From the NCBI RefSeq assembly GCF_021545335.1, contig NZ_CP089312.1, positions 7,626,001 to 7,690,000 on the forward strand: DNA of 64,000 nt, in the 5' to 3' direction. Of this stretch, positions 8,147 through 16,929 are shown piece by piece. Below the pieces are notes generated by a model. That model saw only the letters and a program-made list of their open reading frames with translations, did not search any database and was not told where the DNA came from. Position 1 is the first letter of the stretch. Each line of letters opens with the position of its first letter. The position numbers were made by a program, and so were the translations under genes. This stretch comes from Streptomyces sp. GQFP (GTDB taxonomy: Bacteria; Actinomycetota; Actinomycetes; Streptomycetales; Streptomycetaceae).

Positions 8147-9133
8147 GTGTCGGCCAGTGCGGTGGTGATCGGTGCCGGAGTGTCAGGGCTCACCACGGCG
8201 GTGTGTCTGGCGGAGTCCGGGATGGATGTCCGGGTGGACGCCGATCAGTTCCCCGGGGCGACGACCTCGGCGGCCGCCGGCGCGATGTGGGATCCCTATC
8301 TGGCCGAGCCCCGCCACCTGGTCGAGCGCTGGAGCCGGGAGACCCTGTCGGCGCTGACCGCGCTGAGCACCGACGCGGACACCGGAATCCGGCTGGTGGA
8401 AGGTACCCAGGAGTCCAGAGTTCCCTGTGACATGCCGACTTGGGGCAGCCTGGTGGGCGCGCGTATGTGCGCACCGGACGAACTCCGGCAGGGGTTCGTG
8501 GCTGGGTGGCACTACCGCGCACCCCTCGTCGACATGCCCCGATACCTCGACCACCTCGTCCGACGGCTCGAACAGGCCGGCGGATCGATCCGACGGCACC
8601 GCTACGACACGCTTGAGCAAGCAATGCGGGAAGCGCCGGTCGTCGTCAACTGCTCGGGTGCCGGAGCCCGTTCACTGGCGGCCGACGCCTCGGTCGAGGC
8701 GGTGCGCGGCCAGCTGGTCGTGGTGGAGAACCCCGGAATCCGGTCCTTCTTCTGTGACGACACCCCGGGGGCCGAGGACCTCACCTACATCTATCCGCAC
8801 GCCGACTGGCTGGTCCTGGGAGGAACAGCGGACCGGGGCAACTGGGAACGCCGGCCCGACGAGGCGGCGGCCCAGGAGATCATCCGCCGCTGTGCCGCCA
8901 TCGAACCGTCGATCGCCGGAGCCCGGGTGATCGAACAGCGGGTGGGGCTGCGGCCGGTACGGAAGCAGGTCAGGCTTGAGCGGGAGCGATGCGGGGACAC
9001 GGGCACGCTGCTGCTGCACAACTACGGTCATGGCGGAGCCGGGCTGACGCTGTCGTGGGGGTGCGCCCGCGAGATCGCGGAGCGGATCCGTACGGCGGTG
9101 GGATCTACCGGATCTACCGGACCTACTCCCTGA
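8147..9133 (+). CDS. FAD-dependent D-amino-acid oxidase
   Basis: This 328-residue flavoenzyme has an N-terminal dinucleotide-binding motif (VVIGAGVSGLTTAVCLAE) and the family signature near the C-terminus (LLHNYGHGGAGLTLSWGCA). It should oxidise D-amino acids to keto acids with release of ammonia and hydrogen peroxide. GTG 8147 follows GGAGG by 5 nt, which decides the start. The 3' end overlaps the convergent GNAT-fusion gene by 11 bp. It ends in a short Gly-Ser-Thr tail. Glycine oxidase or another DAO-fold amine oxidase is an alternative, but the signature favours D-amino-acid oxidase. Confidence 0.9.
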   Translation: MSASAVVIGAGVSGLTTAVCLAESGMDVRVDADQFPGATTSAAAGAMWDPYLAEPRHLVERWSRETLSALTALSTDADTGIRLVEGTQESRVPCDMPTWGSLVGARMCAPDELRQGFVAGWHYRAPLVDMPRYLDHLVRRLEQAGGSIRRHRYDTLEQAMREAPVVVNCSGAGARSLAADASVEAVRGQLVVVENPGIRSFFCDDTPGAEDLTYIYPHADWLVLGGTADRGNWERRPDEAAAQEIIRRCAAIEPSIAGARVIEQRVGLRPVRKQVRLERERCGDTGTLLLHNYGHGGAGLTLSWGCAREIAERIRTAVGSTGSTGPTP

Positions 9134-10349
9134 TCTGCCACTGCCGGCGCTCCTCGACGTCTGCCTCCGCGCCTCGGCGAAAGAGATAGAGCCAGGTCCG
9201 GGCCGCGAGTGTGGCGGTCAGGGCGGTGGTCCACGGCCAGCTGGTGGCATCCGCCACCACCAGCGCCGCGCCGACCGCCGGCGAAGCCGCCGTGAGCACC
9301 ATCAGCGCGAGTTCGGGCCGGGACCGCCGGAACCGGTGGGCTATCGAGAACTCGGAGTGCTCGTACCAGCCGATGGCGGCGCTGAGTACGACGGCCAGGA
9401 TCATGGTCGACCACGGATCGCCGCTGGCTTGTGCGTAGGTGACGGGGAGCGAGATCAGGAAGGGGAACACACCGCCGTACTCGGACAGTACGTTTCCCCA
9501 CTTCATGATCTTGCCGAACGCGTTCGAGCGGATCCGGGCCAGCTCGCCGGAGGCGCTCGCGTAGATGATCAGGGAGAGCACGGTGCTGAACGTCGCTCCG
9601 ATGAGGAGCAGCCGTACGTCGTTGGGGAACCGGGACGACGAGAAGGCGAACCCCAGGAGGAAGGTGATCGCCGCGAGTATGGAGCCGGAGAAGGCTATGC
9701 CGGCCGCGGCCTCGCCGGACTGGAGGGTCGCGGGGTCGTCCTGCACGAACCGGGCGATCTCGAAGGCGGGTTTGCCGCCCAGGGTCACCAGCGCCGTCAC
9801 GGCTTGGTCGGACGGTGTCAGGGACTCCGTGAGCTGCTCCCGTGCGTGGGCGGGCACCAGATGCCGTGCGTCGGGATCCACGTACTCGACTCGCGCCTTG
9901 TGCTGATAGTGGATGTGGAGAGCGCCGCTGCCGCCGGTGCTGCCGACGCGCATGACCCGGGTTCCTATGAAGCCACACGCCAGCAGGAGGCGGGTCACCG
10001 CCAGCTCCTCCGTCCTCGCCACGGCGGATATCAGAGGCGCCTCGCTCGATCTCCGGGGAAGCTCCTTCACCAACTCGGCCAGGAGCCGCGAGGCCACGCC
10101 CTGCCGACGCGCATCCGCCCGGACCGCGATCACCGACAGACGCGCGTGCCCCGCTGACGGCATCTCCGCGGCGATGCAGCCCACCAACTCGCCCTCGGAC
10201 TCGGCCACTTGGACCAGGTCGCGGTCGATGGCATCGGCGAGGAGCGCTGCCGCCGACGGCATGGCCGCCGCTTCGAACGAATCGGTCAGCAGGGAGCGGA
10301 GCCGGGGCAGATCGGCAGGGCAGGCCGCCCGGGTGGACCATGCAGCCAT
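9123..10349 (-). CDS. GNAT acetyltransferase fused to a six-helix membrane domain
   Basis: Residues 1 to about 150 are a GNAT N-acetyltransferase domain, with the acetyl-CoA motif in VIAVRADARRQGVASRLLAE and the VTRLLLACGFIGTRV element. A linker with a PAHAREQL segment follows. From about residue 214 to 400 there are six hydrophobic stretches, including SILAAITFLLGFAF, LLLIGATFSTVLSLIIY, FPFLISLPVTY and TMILAVVLSAAIGWY. I do not recognise the membrane part. The enzyme domain is probably tethered at the cytoplasmic face. The 3' end overlaps the D-amino-acid oxidase gene. The acceptor substrate is unknown. Confidence 0.75.
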   Translation of the reverse strand: MAAWSTRAACPADLPRLRSLLTDSFEAAAMPSAAALLADAIDRDLVQVAESEGELVGCIAAEMPSAGHARLSVIAVRADARRQGVASRLLAELVKELPRRSSEAPLISAVARTEELAVTRLLLACGFIGTRVMRVGSTGGSGALHIHYQHKARVEYVDPDARHLVPAHAREQLTESLTPSDQAVTALVTLGGKPAFEIARFVQDDPATLQSGEAAAGIAFSGSILAAITFLLGFAFSSSRFPNDVRLLLIGATFSTVLSLIIYASASGELARIRSNAFGKIMKWGNVLSEYGGVFPFLISLPVTYAQASGDPWSTMILAVVLSAAIGWYEHSEFSIAHRFRRSRPELALMVLTAASPAVGAALVVADATSWPWTTALTATLAARTWLYLFRRGAEADVEERRQWQIRE

Positions 10350-10458
10350 GTCCGTCCGTTTCGTTCAGCTCAAGGTCAAGGCCAGGGTGCTGTAGACGGT
10401 CATGATGCATCACAACTGGCCGGTTTCGTCGGTAAGTTGTGGCCTGCCCTGCCGTGTG

Positions 10459-11037
10459 TTATGACGGCCTGCGCGCCCTGAATCGCAGCCCTCGGGCCTC
10501 CGGATGCCGGTCCACGGATACGTCCGTGAAGCCCGCCTTCGCCAGGCGGATCGGGAGTGTTGTCGGGTCGAGGGTGTTCATCGTGTCCCTGAAGTGCAGG
10601 ACCCGGAACATGAAACTGGGGAGGCTGTCGCTGCCCGCGAAGGTGCCGCCCGGGCGCAGTACCCGGAAGGCCTCCGCGAAGATGCGGTCCTGGTGGGTGT
10701 CGGTGGGTACGTGGTGCAGCATCGTGAAGCAGACGACGGAGTCGTACGAGGTGTCGGGGAGCGGCAGTTCGGCCCCGTCGCCGTGCAGGACGCGGGCCCG
10801 GTCGCCCCAGCCGGCGGCCTCCAGCAGTCGGACGGTGTCCGCGTCGATCTCCACGGCGGTCAGACGCGGCACCTGTTCGACCAGGACGCGCAGATTCGCG
10901 CCGTATCCCGGCCCGATCTCCAGGAGGTCGTCGCCCAGTTCGACGTCGTGGAGGGCCCACGGGAGCAGACGGTCCCGTACGGCCAGGGCCCACTTCTCGG
11001 AGCTGCACAGGCGGCGGTGCATTCGGTTCATCGGCAT
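10459..11037 (-). CDS. Class I SAM-dependent methyltransferase
   Basis: This 192-residue protein has a Rossmann methyltransferase core: motif I LLEIGPGYGANLRVL near residue 39, the acidic end of strand 2 in LTAVEID, HGDGAELPLPD, and post-motif VVCFTMLHHV, followed by FRVLRPGGTFAGSD. It resembles UbiE/Methyltransf_11 proteins that methylate small molecules. No good ribosome site precedes the ATG, and in-frame ATGs at codons 3 and 6 are alternatives. It is divergent from the AraC regulator with only 54 bp between them, so the two may share a promoter region. The substrate is not evident. Confidence 0.82.
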   Translation of the reverse strand: MPMNRMHRRLCSSEKWALAVRDRLLPWALHDVELGDDLLEIGPGYGANLRVLVEQVPRLTAVEIDADTVRLLEAAGWGDRARVLHGDGAELPLPDTSYDSVVCFTMLHHVPTDTHQDRIFAEAFRVLRPGGTFAGSDSLPSFMFRVLHFRDTMNTLDPTTLPIRLAKAGFTDVSVDRHPEARGLRFRARRPS

Positions 11038-11091
11038 ACGTCGACGCTATGGAGGTGCCGGTGTGGCCGACAGGGCCTAGGCTGCCGTGCC

Positions 11092-11892
11092 ATGTCGCGA
11101 GACGGACAGTCGGGGGATGGGCGGCAGTCGGGGGACGGACAGCGGTATGACGTCGGCCCCGGTACCGCGATATTCGTGGGGCACTTCGCTATGCCTCGCG
11201 GTACGGCGTTCACCACGCACTGGCATGGCTTTCATCAACTCGCCTGGTCCGCGCGGGGGTTGCTGCGGATCCGGAGCGAGCACGGGACCTGGCTGTTGCC
11301 GCCCTCGCTCGCCCTGTGGATTCCGGCCGGGGTGCGGCATGCCACGGAGTCGGTGGGGGATGTCGTCATGCGCAGTGCGTATGTCGATCCTGGGCAGAGT
11401 CGGCGGGTGGCGTGGGTGGAGCCGACTGTGGTCTCGGCCGGGCCTCTGCTGCGTGCCCTCATCGACCATCTGGCCCTCAACGGGCTTTCTGCGGACGCTC
11501 GTTCGCGGGCGGAGGCTGTGCTGCTCGATGTGCTGCATCCGGTGGCGGTGACGAGTATCGCGGTGACCGAGCCCAGGGATGGGCGTGCGCTTGCTGTCGC
11601 TCGTGCGTTGGCCGCCGATCCTGCGGATGGTCGGCCGTTGGCCGAGTGGGGGGTCGAAGTCGGTGCTGGGGCGCGGACGTTGGCTCGGTTGTTCGTTGCG
11701 GAGACCGGGTTGGCGTTTGGGCAGTGGCGGGAGCGGGTGCGGATGCAGGCGGCGATGCCGTTGCTGGAGCGGGGGTTGACTGTGGAGGTGGTGGCGGGGC
11801 GGGTGGGGTATGGGTCGGCGAGTTCGTTCGTGGCGGCGTTTCGGAGGATTACGGGGATTACGCCTCGGCAGTACTTTCCGGTGCGGGGGTGA
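11092..11892 (+). CDS. AraC-family transcriptional regulator with N-terminal cupin
   Basis: This 266-residue protein has an N-terminal cupin-like sensing domain (THWHGFHQLAWSARGLLRI, LALWIPAGVRH) and a C-terminal AraC DNA-binding domain. Its two helix-turn-helix units include WGVEVGAGARTLARLFVAETG and VEVVAGRVGYGSASSFVAAF, followed by GITPRQYF. It is divergent from the methyltransferase gene and may regulate it. There is no obvious ribosome site and the transcript may be leaderless. The gene ends just before a large inverted repeat that can act as its terminator. Confidence 0.88.
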   Translation: MSRDGQSGDGRQSGDGQRYDVGPGTAIFVGHFAMPRGTAFTTHWHGFHQLAWSARGLLRIRSEHGTWLLPPSLALWIPAGVRHATESVGDVVMRSAYVDPGQSRRVAWVEPTVVSAGPLLRALIDHLALNGLSADARSRAEAVLLDVLHPVAVTSIAVTEPRDGRALAVARALAADPADGRPLAEWGVEVGAGARTLARLFVAETGLAFGQWRERVRMQAAMPLLERGLTVEVVAGRVGYGSASSFVAAFRRITGITPRQYFPVRG

Positions 11893-11905
11893 GGGTCCAT
11901 TGTTC

Positions 11906-12077
11906 TCGCCCCCGCCGCCCCTACCCGTTCCCATCCCCTGGGGGCTGCGCCCCCAGACCCCCCTCCGGCCCTGAACGGGCCTTGTCCTCAAACGCCGGAC
12001 GGGCTGACTAACTCAGCCCGTCCGGCGTTTGAGGACAAGGGGGCTCGGGGGCGGAGCCCCCGAGGATGGGACGGGTA
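11906..12077. repeat. Dispersed inverted-repeat element, family A, copy 1
   Basis: This element fills the gap between two convergent genes. Its core is a perfect 27-bp inverted repeat (11981-12007 and 12013-12039) around a 5-nt loop; the arms contain GTCCTCAAACGCCGGACGGG. Outside it are CTGGGGGCTGCGCCCCCAG and, on the right, GGGGGCGGAGCCCCC hairpins, with CTACCCGT/ACGGGTAG ends. The same modules recur at 21198-21471. It probably terminates both flanking genes, but its size and modular copies suggest a dispersed, REP-like sequence. Confidence 0.85.
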
Positions 12078-12087
12078 GACGCGACGT

Positions 12088-12969
12088 TCAGACATCCCGC
12101 CGGCCCACCACAACCACCCCGACCGCCACCGCCACCCCCGCCCACGCGCCGTACACGCACCACGCCTCCGTGACCGTCAATGGGTACTTGCCCAGGTCGT
12201 AGTCCCGGGCCGGGTTGAGGACCAGCCGGTAAAAGGCGGTCAGCGGCATGGCGTTGCCGGTCTCCGCGACCCAGCGGTACTGCTCCCCGCCGAAGAACTG
12301 CGGCACCAGGATCAGCAGGGCGATGACCGACACGACCGCGCCCGCCGCATGCCGGATCAGGGCGCCCACCGCCATGCCGATGACCGCGCACAGCGGCAGC
12401 AGCAGCGCGGACGCCGTCACCGCACGCAGCGCCCCCGGATCGGCGAGGGACATGCCGTGATGGTCGCGCAGGATCGCCTGTGTCACACCGAAGGAGCCGC
12501 CCGAGACGGCCGCGCCGAGGACGAGCGTCACCGCCCCGACGACGGTGACCTTGGCGGCGACGACCGCGCGGCGGGCGGGCACGGCCGCGAAGGTCGTCCG
12601 GATCAGCCCGCTGGTGTACTCGCCGAAGACCACGCTCGCCCCGAGCGCCGCCACGACGACCATCAACAGGGCCCACGCCGGGAACACATACGCGGTGATC
12701 AGCGGGTCGAAGACCATCTGCGGCAGTTCCGGCTTTCCGCCGGGCGGCGCCGGTGGCAGTTCCGGCTGGTCGGCGAGCCGGTCGGCGTTGACCCTGGCGG
12801 CGTTCACACAGATCCCGAGGGTGGTCAGCGCACCCGCCGCCAGCACCAGGGCGGTGGAGCGCAGCGACCAGAACTTGATCCACTCGGCGGCGAGCAGATG
12901 CCGGAAGCGGGCCGGGGGAGCGGCCGTGGCCGTGGCCGTGCCGGTGTCCCCGGCAGTGTCGGTGCTCAT
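12088..12969 (-). CDS. ABC-2 type transporter permease
   Basis: This 293-residue membrane protein starts with a cytoplasmic segment (FRHLLAAEWIKFWSLRST), typical of ABC-2 permeases, followed by about six hydrophobic spans such as ALVLAAGALTTLGICV, WALLMVVVAALGASVVFGEY and AVVSVIALLILVPQFFGG. The conserved EYTSGLIRTTFAAVPAR loop after the second helix is the family's hallmark. Its ATG overlaps the TGA of the upstream ATPase gene, so both are made together. The substrate is unknown; a divergent sensor kinase and regulator suggest an inducible export or resistance function. Confidence 0.9.
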   Translation of the reverse strand: MSTDTAGDTGTATATAAPPARFRHLLAAEWIKFWSLRSTALVLAAGALTTLGICVNAARVNADRLADQPELPPAPPGGKPELPQMVFDPLITAYVFPAWALLMVVVAALGASVVFGEYTSGLIRTTFAAVPARRAVVAAKVTVVGAVTLVLGAAVSGGSFGVTQAILRDHHGMSLADPGALRAVTASALLLPLCAVIGMAVGALIRHAAGAVVSVIALLILVPQFFGGEQYRWVAETGNAMPLTAFYRLVLNPARDYDLGKYPLTVTEAWCVYGAWAGVAVAVGVVVVGRRDV

Positions 12970-13883
12970 GGGGCGGCTCCCGCCGAGGTCGTGAACTCGA
13001 CGCTGTCGGCGGTGAGTTCGATGAACGCCTCCTCCAGGGAGGCCACCTTCGGGCTCAGTTCGTGCAGCCGTACACGATGGGCGAAGGCCAGCTCGCCGAT
13101 GCGTTCGGCGGGCAGACCGGTCACGGTGTACGAGCCGTCGGGCTCCGCCCGTACCGCCGCACCCTCCTCCGCCAGCAGCGACGGAAGGGCACCGGCGTCG
13201 GGCGTACGGAGGGACACGCGCTGTCCGGTCGCGCGGGCGGCGAAGTCCCCGAGGCTCTCCGCCGCGATCAGCCGACCCCGTCCGATGACGACGAGATCCT
13301 CGGCGGTCTGCTCCATCTCCCGCATGAGGTGGCTGGACACCAGCACCGTGCGCCCCTCGGCGGCCAGCCGCCGGAACAGCCCGCGCACCCACAACACCCC
13401 TTCCGGATCAAGCCCGTTGAGGGGTTCGTCGAAGAGCAGCACCGGGGGATCGCCGAGCAGTGCGGCCGCGATGCCCAGGCGCTGTTTCATCCCCAGCGAG
13501 AACCCGCCTATCCTGCGGCCCGCCGCCTCGGACAGGCCCACCTCCGCCAGGACCTCGGCCACCCGCCGTCGAGGCAGGCCGTTGCCCGTGGCCAGCATCG
13601 ACAGGTGCGCGCGGGCGGTACGGCCGCCGTGCACGTCGTGGGCGTCCAGCAGTGCGCCGATGTGCCGCAGACCCCGTGCGCGCTCGGCGAACGGCCGGCC
13701 GTCGACGGTGACGGCACCGCCGGTGGGGGTGTTCAGCCCGAGCACCAGCCGCAGGGTCGTGGACTTCCCGGCGCCGTTCGGACCGAGAAAGCCCGTGACG
13801 TGCCCCGGACGGACGGTGAAGGAGAGATGATCGACGGCGGTGGTCGTCCCGTAACGCTTCGTCAGTTCTTCGACTTCAATCAC
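12966..13883 (-). CDS. ABC transporter ATP-binding protein (drug/antibiotic exporter type)
   Basis: This 305-residue ATPase has Walker A GPNGAGKST, signature FSLGMKQRLGIAAALLGDP, Walker B VLLFDEPLNGLDPEG and an H-loop in VLVSSHLMREM, plus the extra C-terminal domain common in CcmA/DrrA-like exporters. The GTG at 13883 gives an N-terminus (IEVEELTKRYG) like those of relatives and has GGGACGG upstream; an ATG at 13919 is also in frame. It powers the ABC-2 permease encoded downstream. It is divergent from a histidine-kinase gene 133 bp away. Confidence 0.9.
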   Translation of the reverse strand: MIEVEELTKRYGTTTAVDHLSFTVRPGHVTGFLGPNGAGKSTTLRLVLGLNTPTGGAVTVDGRPFAERARGLRHIGALLDAHDVHGGRTARAHLSMLATGNGLPRRRVAEVLAEVGLSEAAGRRIGGFSLGMKQRLGIAAALLGDPPVLLFDEPLNGLDPEGVLWVRGLFRRLAAEGRTVLVSSHLMREMEQTAEDLVVIGRGRLIAAESLGDFAARATGQRVSLRTPDAGALPSLLAEEGAAVRAEPDGSYTVTGLPAERIGELAFAHRVRLHELSPKVASLEEAFIELTADSVEFTTSAGAAP

Positions 13884-14015
13884 GGCAACACCGTCCCGCC
13901 GCAGGACCTGTCCGGGCATCCGCCTGCGGCAGACACTCCAACTCGCCCGCTGTCAACCAGGGTTGTACGTCCCCGGGGCGATGCCCCACGCCAACAGCCG
14001 TCCTACGATCGGCAC

Positions 14016-15221
14016 ATGCCCGCCAACCCGCCGCCGCCCCTCCTCAAGAGCGTCCCGCCGGGTGTCTGGACGGCGTTCGCCTGGAGCGCGGGCACGGTGT
14101 TCACGTACCTCACGCGTGTCCGGCTGCCCGGCGAGATGGAACCCGATCACTGGCCCGCCATCCAGCTCTACCGCTGGGACGGTGTGGTGTTCCTCCTCGT
14201 GTCCACCGGCCTGGCGCTCACCGCCGCCGTCCTGCTGTCCCGTCGTCCGCTGACAGCCATAGGTCTGCTGCTGACGGCCGCCGTCGTCGAGACGACCACC
14301 CTGGCCGCGGTCGAGATTCCGCTCGCCCAGTTCCTCGCCGTGCAGACCGCCGTGTACTTCATCGCCGCCGGCCGCCCCCGCCGTACCGGAGTCATCGCCG
14401 TCTCCCTCTCGCTCGCGCTGCTCGTGGGCTACATGGCCGTACGGATCCTGTACGGCTGGGTCGTCGGCACCTCGGCCGAACTGGCCGTCGCCCTCATCAC
14501 GTTGATCGCGTGGCTGCTCGGCGACGCCGCCCACCGCAGCCGTACGCACGCCGAACAGCTCGCCGCCCGTACCGCAGAGCAGGCCGTCACCGCCGAACGC
14601 CTGCGCATAGCAAGGGAGATGCACGACACGGTCGCCCACAGCATCGGCATCATCGCCCTCCAGGCGGGCGCGGCGGCCAGGGTCGCCGCGACCAGGCCCG
14701 AGGCCGCGCGCGAGGCGATGTCGGCGGTCGAGCACGAGGGGCGCGAGACCCTGGCGGGCCTGCGCCGCATGCTCGTCGCGCTACGGCACGCGGATCAGAA
14801 CGTAGACCAACAAGACTCCCTCGCAGTCGGGTTGGCGGACGTCGAGCGGCTCGCCGCCGTGACGAGCGCCGCCGGGGTGCGCGTACACCTGCACTGGGCG
14901 GGCGAACGGCGCGAACTGCCCCCGGACGTCGACCTGTCGGCGTTCCGTATCGTGCAGGAGTCGGTGACCAACGTCGTACGGCATGCCGGTGCCCAGTCCT
15001 GCCGGGTCACCCTCGACTACCGCGCCGGCGACGCCCTCGCCATCGAGGTCACCGACGACGGGCGGGGCCGGGGGAGCGCCACCGACACCGGGTTCGGGCT
15101 GGCCGGGATGCGGGAGCGAGTCGCCCTGCTGGACGGGGAGTTCACGGCCGGGCGGCGTCCCGAGGGCGGGTTCCGGGTCGCCGCCCGGCTGCCCATCCCG
15201 CTCAGTGCGGTGGTCCAGTGA
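14016..15221 (+). CDS. Two-component sensor histidine kinase (HisKA_3/NarL type)
   Basis: This 401-residue kinase has four or five N-terminal membrane spans without a large extracellular loop. The dimerisation and phosphoacceptor helix EMHDTVAHSIGI has H203 as the likely phosphorylated histidine, and the ATPase domain shows N-box IVQESVTNVVRHAG and G-box DDGRGRG...GFGLAGMRERV. Loop-poor membrane sensors like this often detect membrane-active compounds. It overlaps the response-regulator gene by 4 bp and is divergent from the ABC exporter, which is its likely target. Confidence 0.9.
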   Translation: MPANPPPPLLKSVPPGVWTAFAWSAGTVFTYLTRVRLPGEMEPDHWPAIQLYRWDGVVFLLVSTGLALTAAVLLSRRPLTAIGLLLTAAVVETTTLAAVEIPLAQFLAVQTAVYFIAAGRPRRTGVIAVSLSLALLVGYMAVRILYGWVVGTSAELAVALITLIAWLLGDAAHRSRTHAEQLAARTAEQAVTAERLRIAREMHDTVAHSIGIIALQAGAAARVAATRPEAAREAMSAVEHEGRETLAGLRRMLVALRHADQNVDQQDSLAVGLADVERLAAVTSAAGVRVHLHWAGERRELPPDVDLSAFRIVQESVTNVVRHAGAQSCRVTLDYRAGDALAIEVTDDGRGRGSATDTGFGLAGMRERVALLDGEFTAGRRPEGGFRVAARLPIPLSAVVQ

Positions 15222-15913
15222 CGACGTCGGCTGTCCGGGTGCTGCTCGTCGACGACCAGCAACTCATCCGTACGGCACTCAGCATGGTCATCGCCGACCT
15301 GCCGGACATCGACGTCGTGGGCGAGGCCGCCGACGGGGCGGAAGCGGTCGCTCTCGTCGCCCAACTCGCCCCGGACGTCGTGGTGATGGACCTGCGCATG
15401 CCGGGCATGGACGGCATCGAGGCGACCCGTCGCATCACCAGGGGGACGGGGGCACAAGGCACTCGCACCGGCACCCGGATCCTCGTCCTCACCACCTTCG
15501 ACGACGACGATCACGTGTACGGGGCGCTGCGCGCGGGCGCGTCCGGGTTTCTGGTCAAGGACATGGCCCTGGACGACATCCTCGCCGCCATTCGGATCGT
15601 GGCCTCCGGAGACGCCCTGATCGCTCCCAGTGTCACACGTCGGCTGATCCAGGACTTCGCCGCCAATCCCCAACAGCAAGGCCAGCAAAGAGAGTTGACG
15701 GCTATCACCGACCGTGAGCGCGAGGTGCTCACGCTCGTCGGTCGAGGGCTGTCCAACACGGAGATCGCCGCCGAACTGTGCATCAGCGTGGCCACGGCGA
15801 AGACGTACATCACGCGTCTGCTCGCCAAGCTGGACGCCCGTGACCGCGTCCAGCTCGTGATCATCGCCTACGAGGCGGGCTTGGTGTCCGTGTCCGCCAC
15901 CGAGCGCAGATAG
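15218..15913 (+). CDS. Two-component response regulator (NarL/FixJ family)
   Basis: This 231-residue protein pairs with the kinase upstream (GTGA overlap). The receiver domain has the acidic pair in LLVDDQQL, the phosphorylation site D58 in VVMDLRMPGMDG and the conserved lysine in FLVKDM. The C-terminal LuxR-type helix-turn-helix is ITDREREVLTLVGRGLSNTE through ISVATAKTYITRLLAKL. It probably controls the divergent ABC exporter. Its last 46 bp overlap the convergent solute-binding protein gene on the other strand, so the ends of the two transcripts must be complementary. Confidence 0.92.
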   Translation: MTTSAVRVLLVDDQQLIRTALSMVIADLPDIDVVGEAADGAEAVALVAQLAPDVVVMDLRMPGMDGIEATRRITRGTGAQGTRTGTRILVLTTFDDDDHVYGALRAGASGFLVKDMALDDILAAIRIVASGDALIAPSVTRRLIQDFAANPQQQGQQRELTAITDREREVLTLVGRGLSNTEIAAELCISVATAKTYITRLLAKLDARDRVQLVIIAYEAGLVSVSATERR

Positions 15914-16899
15914 GCACCGAGCCGGGCGATCGCCGACGGGTTGCGCGGGCTCTCGACGAGGTCCACGTAGTCGAGGACGAAGATGCGCTTGTGCTTGACC
16001 GCCGACACGTTCTTCAACGGGGCGTACGACAGCAGGAACTCGCGCTTCTGTTCCGCGCTGACGTCCCCGTAGTCGCAGATGACGATGACGTCGGGGTCGC
16101 GCTCGACCACCGTCTCCCAGCCGACCGTCGTCCAGGAGTCGTCGACGTCGTTCATGACGTTGACGCCACCGGCCTTGCTGATGACCTCCTCGGGGGCCGC
16201 GTACCGCCCGGAGGTGAAGGGCGAGTCCGTGCCGCTGTCGTAGAGGAACACCTTCGGACGCGCGCTCCCGGTCGGCGCCTTGGCCGCCACCGCCGCGACC
16301 TGCTTCCTGAAGTCCGCGATCAGGGTGGCCGCGCGCTGCTCGACGCCGAAGAGCTTTCCGAGGTTGGTGAGGTCGGTGTAGAGGGCGTCCAGCGGCGGCA
16401 TGATCCCCCGCGAGGTCTTCGTACGGCCGTTGCGGCAGGACTCGGTGAGGACGTACGAGGGGATGCCGAGCTTCTTCAGCGTGTCCGGGGTGAAGCCGTT
16501 GTCGTCACGGAAGCCGTAGTTCCAGCCGGCGAAGACCCAGTCGCCGCGGACGTCCAGGACGTTCTCCTTGGTCAGCTGGTCCTTGGACAGCCACTTCACC
16601 TTTGCGTAGCCGTCCTTCCAGGGCACGCCGGTCAGATCGCCCTTGTCGTCGGGCATGGCGAACCCGGCCATCCGGTCCTCCAGACCGAGCGCGAACATCA
16701 GCTCGGTGATTCCGACGTCGTTCGTGACGACCCGCTCGGGCACCTTGTCGTACGTCACCTTCTGGCCGCAGTTGGTGAGGGTGACGGAGGACGGGGACGC
16801 TGTGGCCTTCGCCGAGGGCTTTTCGACCGTCGCGCCGCATCCGGCGGCGAGGAGGGAGCTGACCGCGAGCAGGGCAGCGGCGACAACTGGCTTGCGCAT
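15868..16899 (-). CDS. Cobalamin/iron-siderophore type ABC transporter substrate-binding lipoprotein
   Basis: This 343-residue protein starts with a lipoprotein signal (lipobox LAAGC, cysteine near 21) and has a periplasmic-binding fold of the FecB/BtuF class: NCGQKVTYDKVPERVV, then ELMFALGLEDRMAGF, and a C-terminal lobe starting near VERDPDVIVICDYGDV. The gene is third in an operon preceded by a cobalamin riboswitch, so its ligand is probably a corrinoid, although the sequence family alone would also allow siderophores. It overlaps the convergent response-regulator gene by 46 bp. Confidence 0.87.
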   Translation of the reverse strand: MRKPVVAAALLAVSSLLAAGCGATVEKPSAKATASPSSVTLTNCGQKVTYDKVPERVVTNDVGITELMFALGLEDRMAGFAMPDDKGDLTGVPWKDGYAKVKWLSKDQLTKENVLDVRGDWVFAGWNYGFRDDNGFTPDTLKKLGIPSYVLTESCRNGRTKTSRGIMPPLDALYTDLTNLGKLFGVEQRAATLIADFRKQVAAVAAKAPTGSARPKVFLYDSGTDSPFTSGRYAAPEEVISKAGGVNVMNDVDDSWTTVGWETVVERDPDVIVICDYGDVSAEQKREFLLSYAPLKNVSAVKHKRIFVLDYVDLVESPRNPSAIARLGAYLRSVADTDTKPAS

Positions 16900-16929
16900 A
16901 AGGAGAGTTCCTTACAGGGAGGCGGTCCC

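Noticed and set aside
8102..8196. N-terminal extension of the beta-lactamase by 64 residues
   Set aside because: It would run through the 17-bp duplication into the oxidase promoter and lacks a signal peptide at the right place. GTG 8004 with GAAAGAGAG and an immediate export signal is better.
11906..12077. Insertion sequence ends
   Set aside because: No transposase gene lies between or near the inverted repeats in either family A copy; it is at most a small non-autonomous element.
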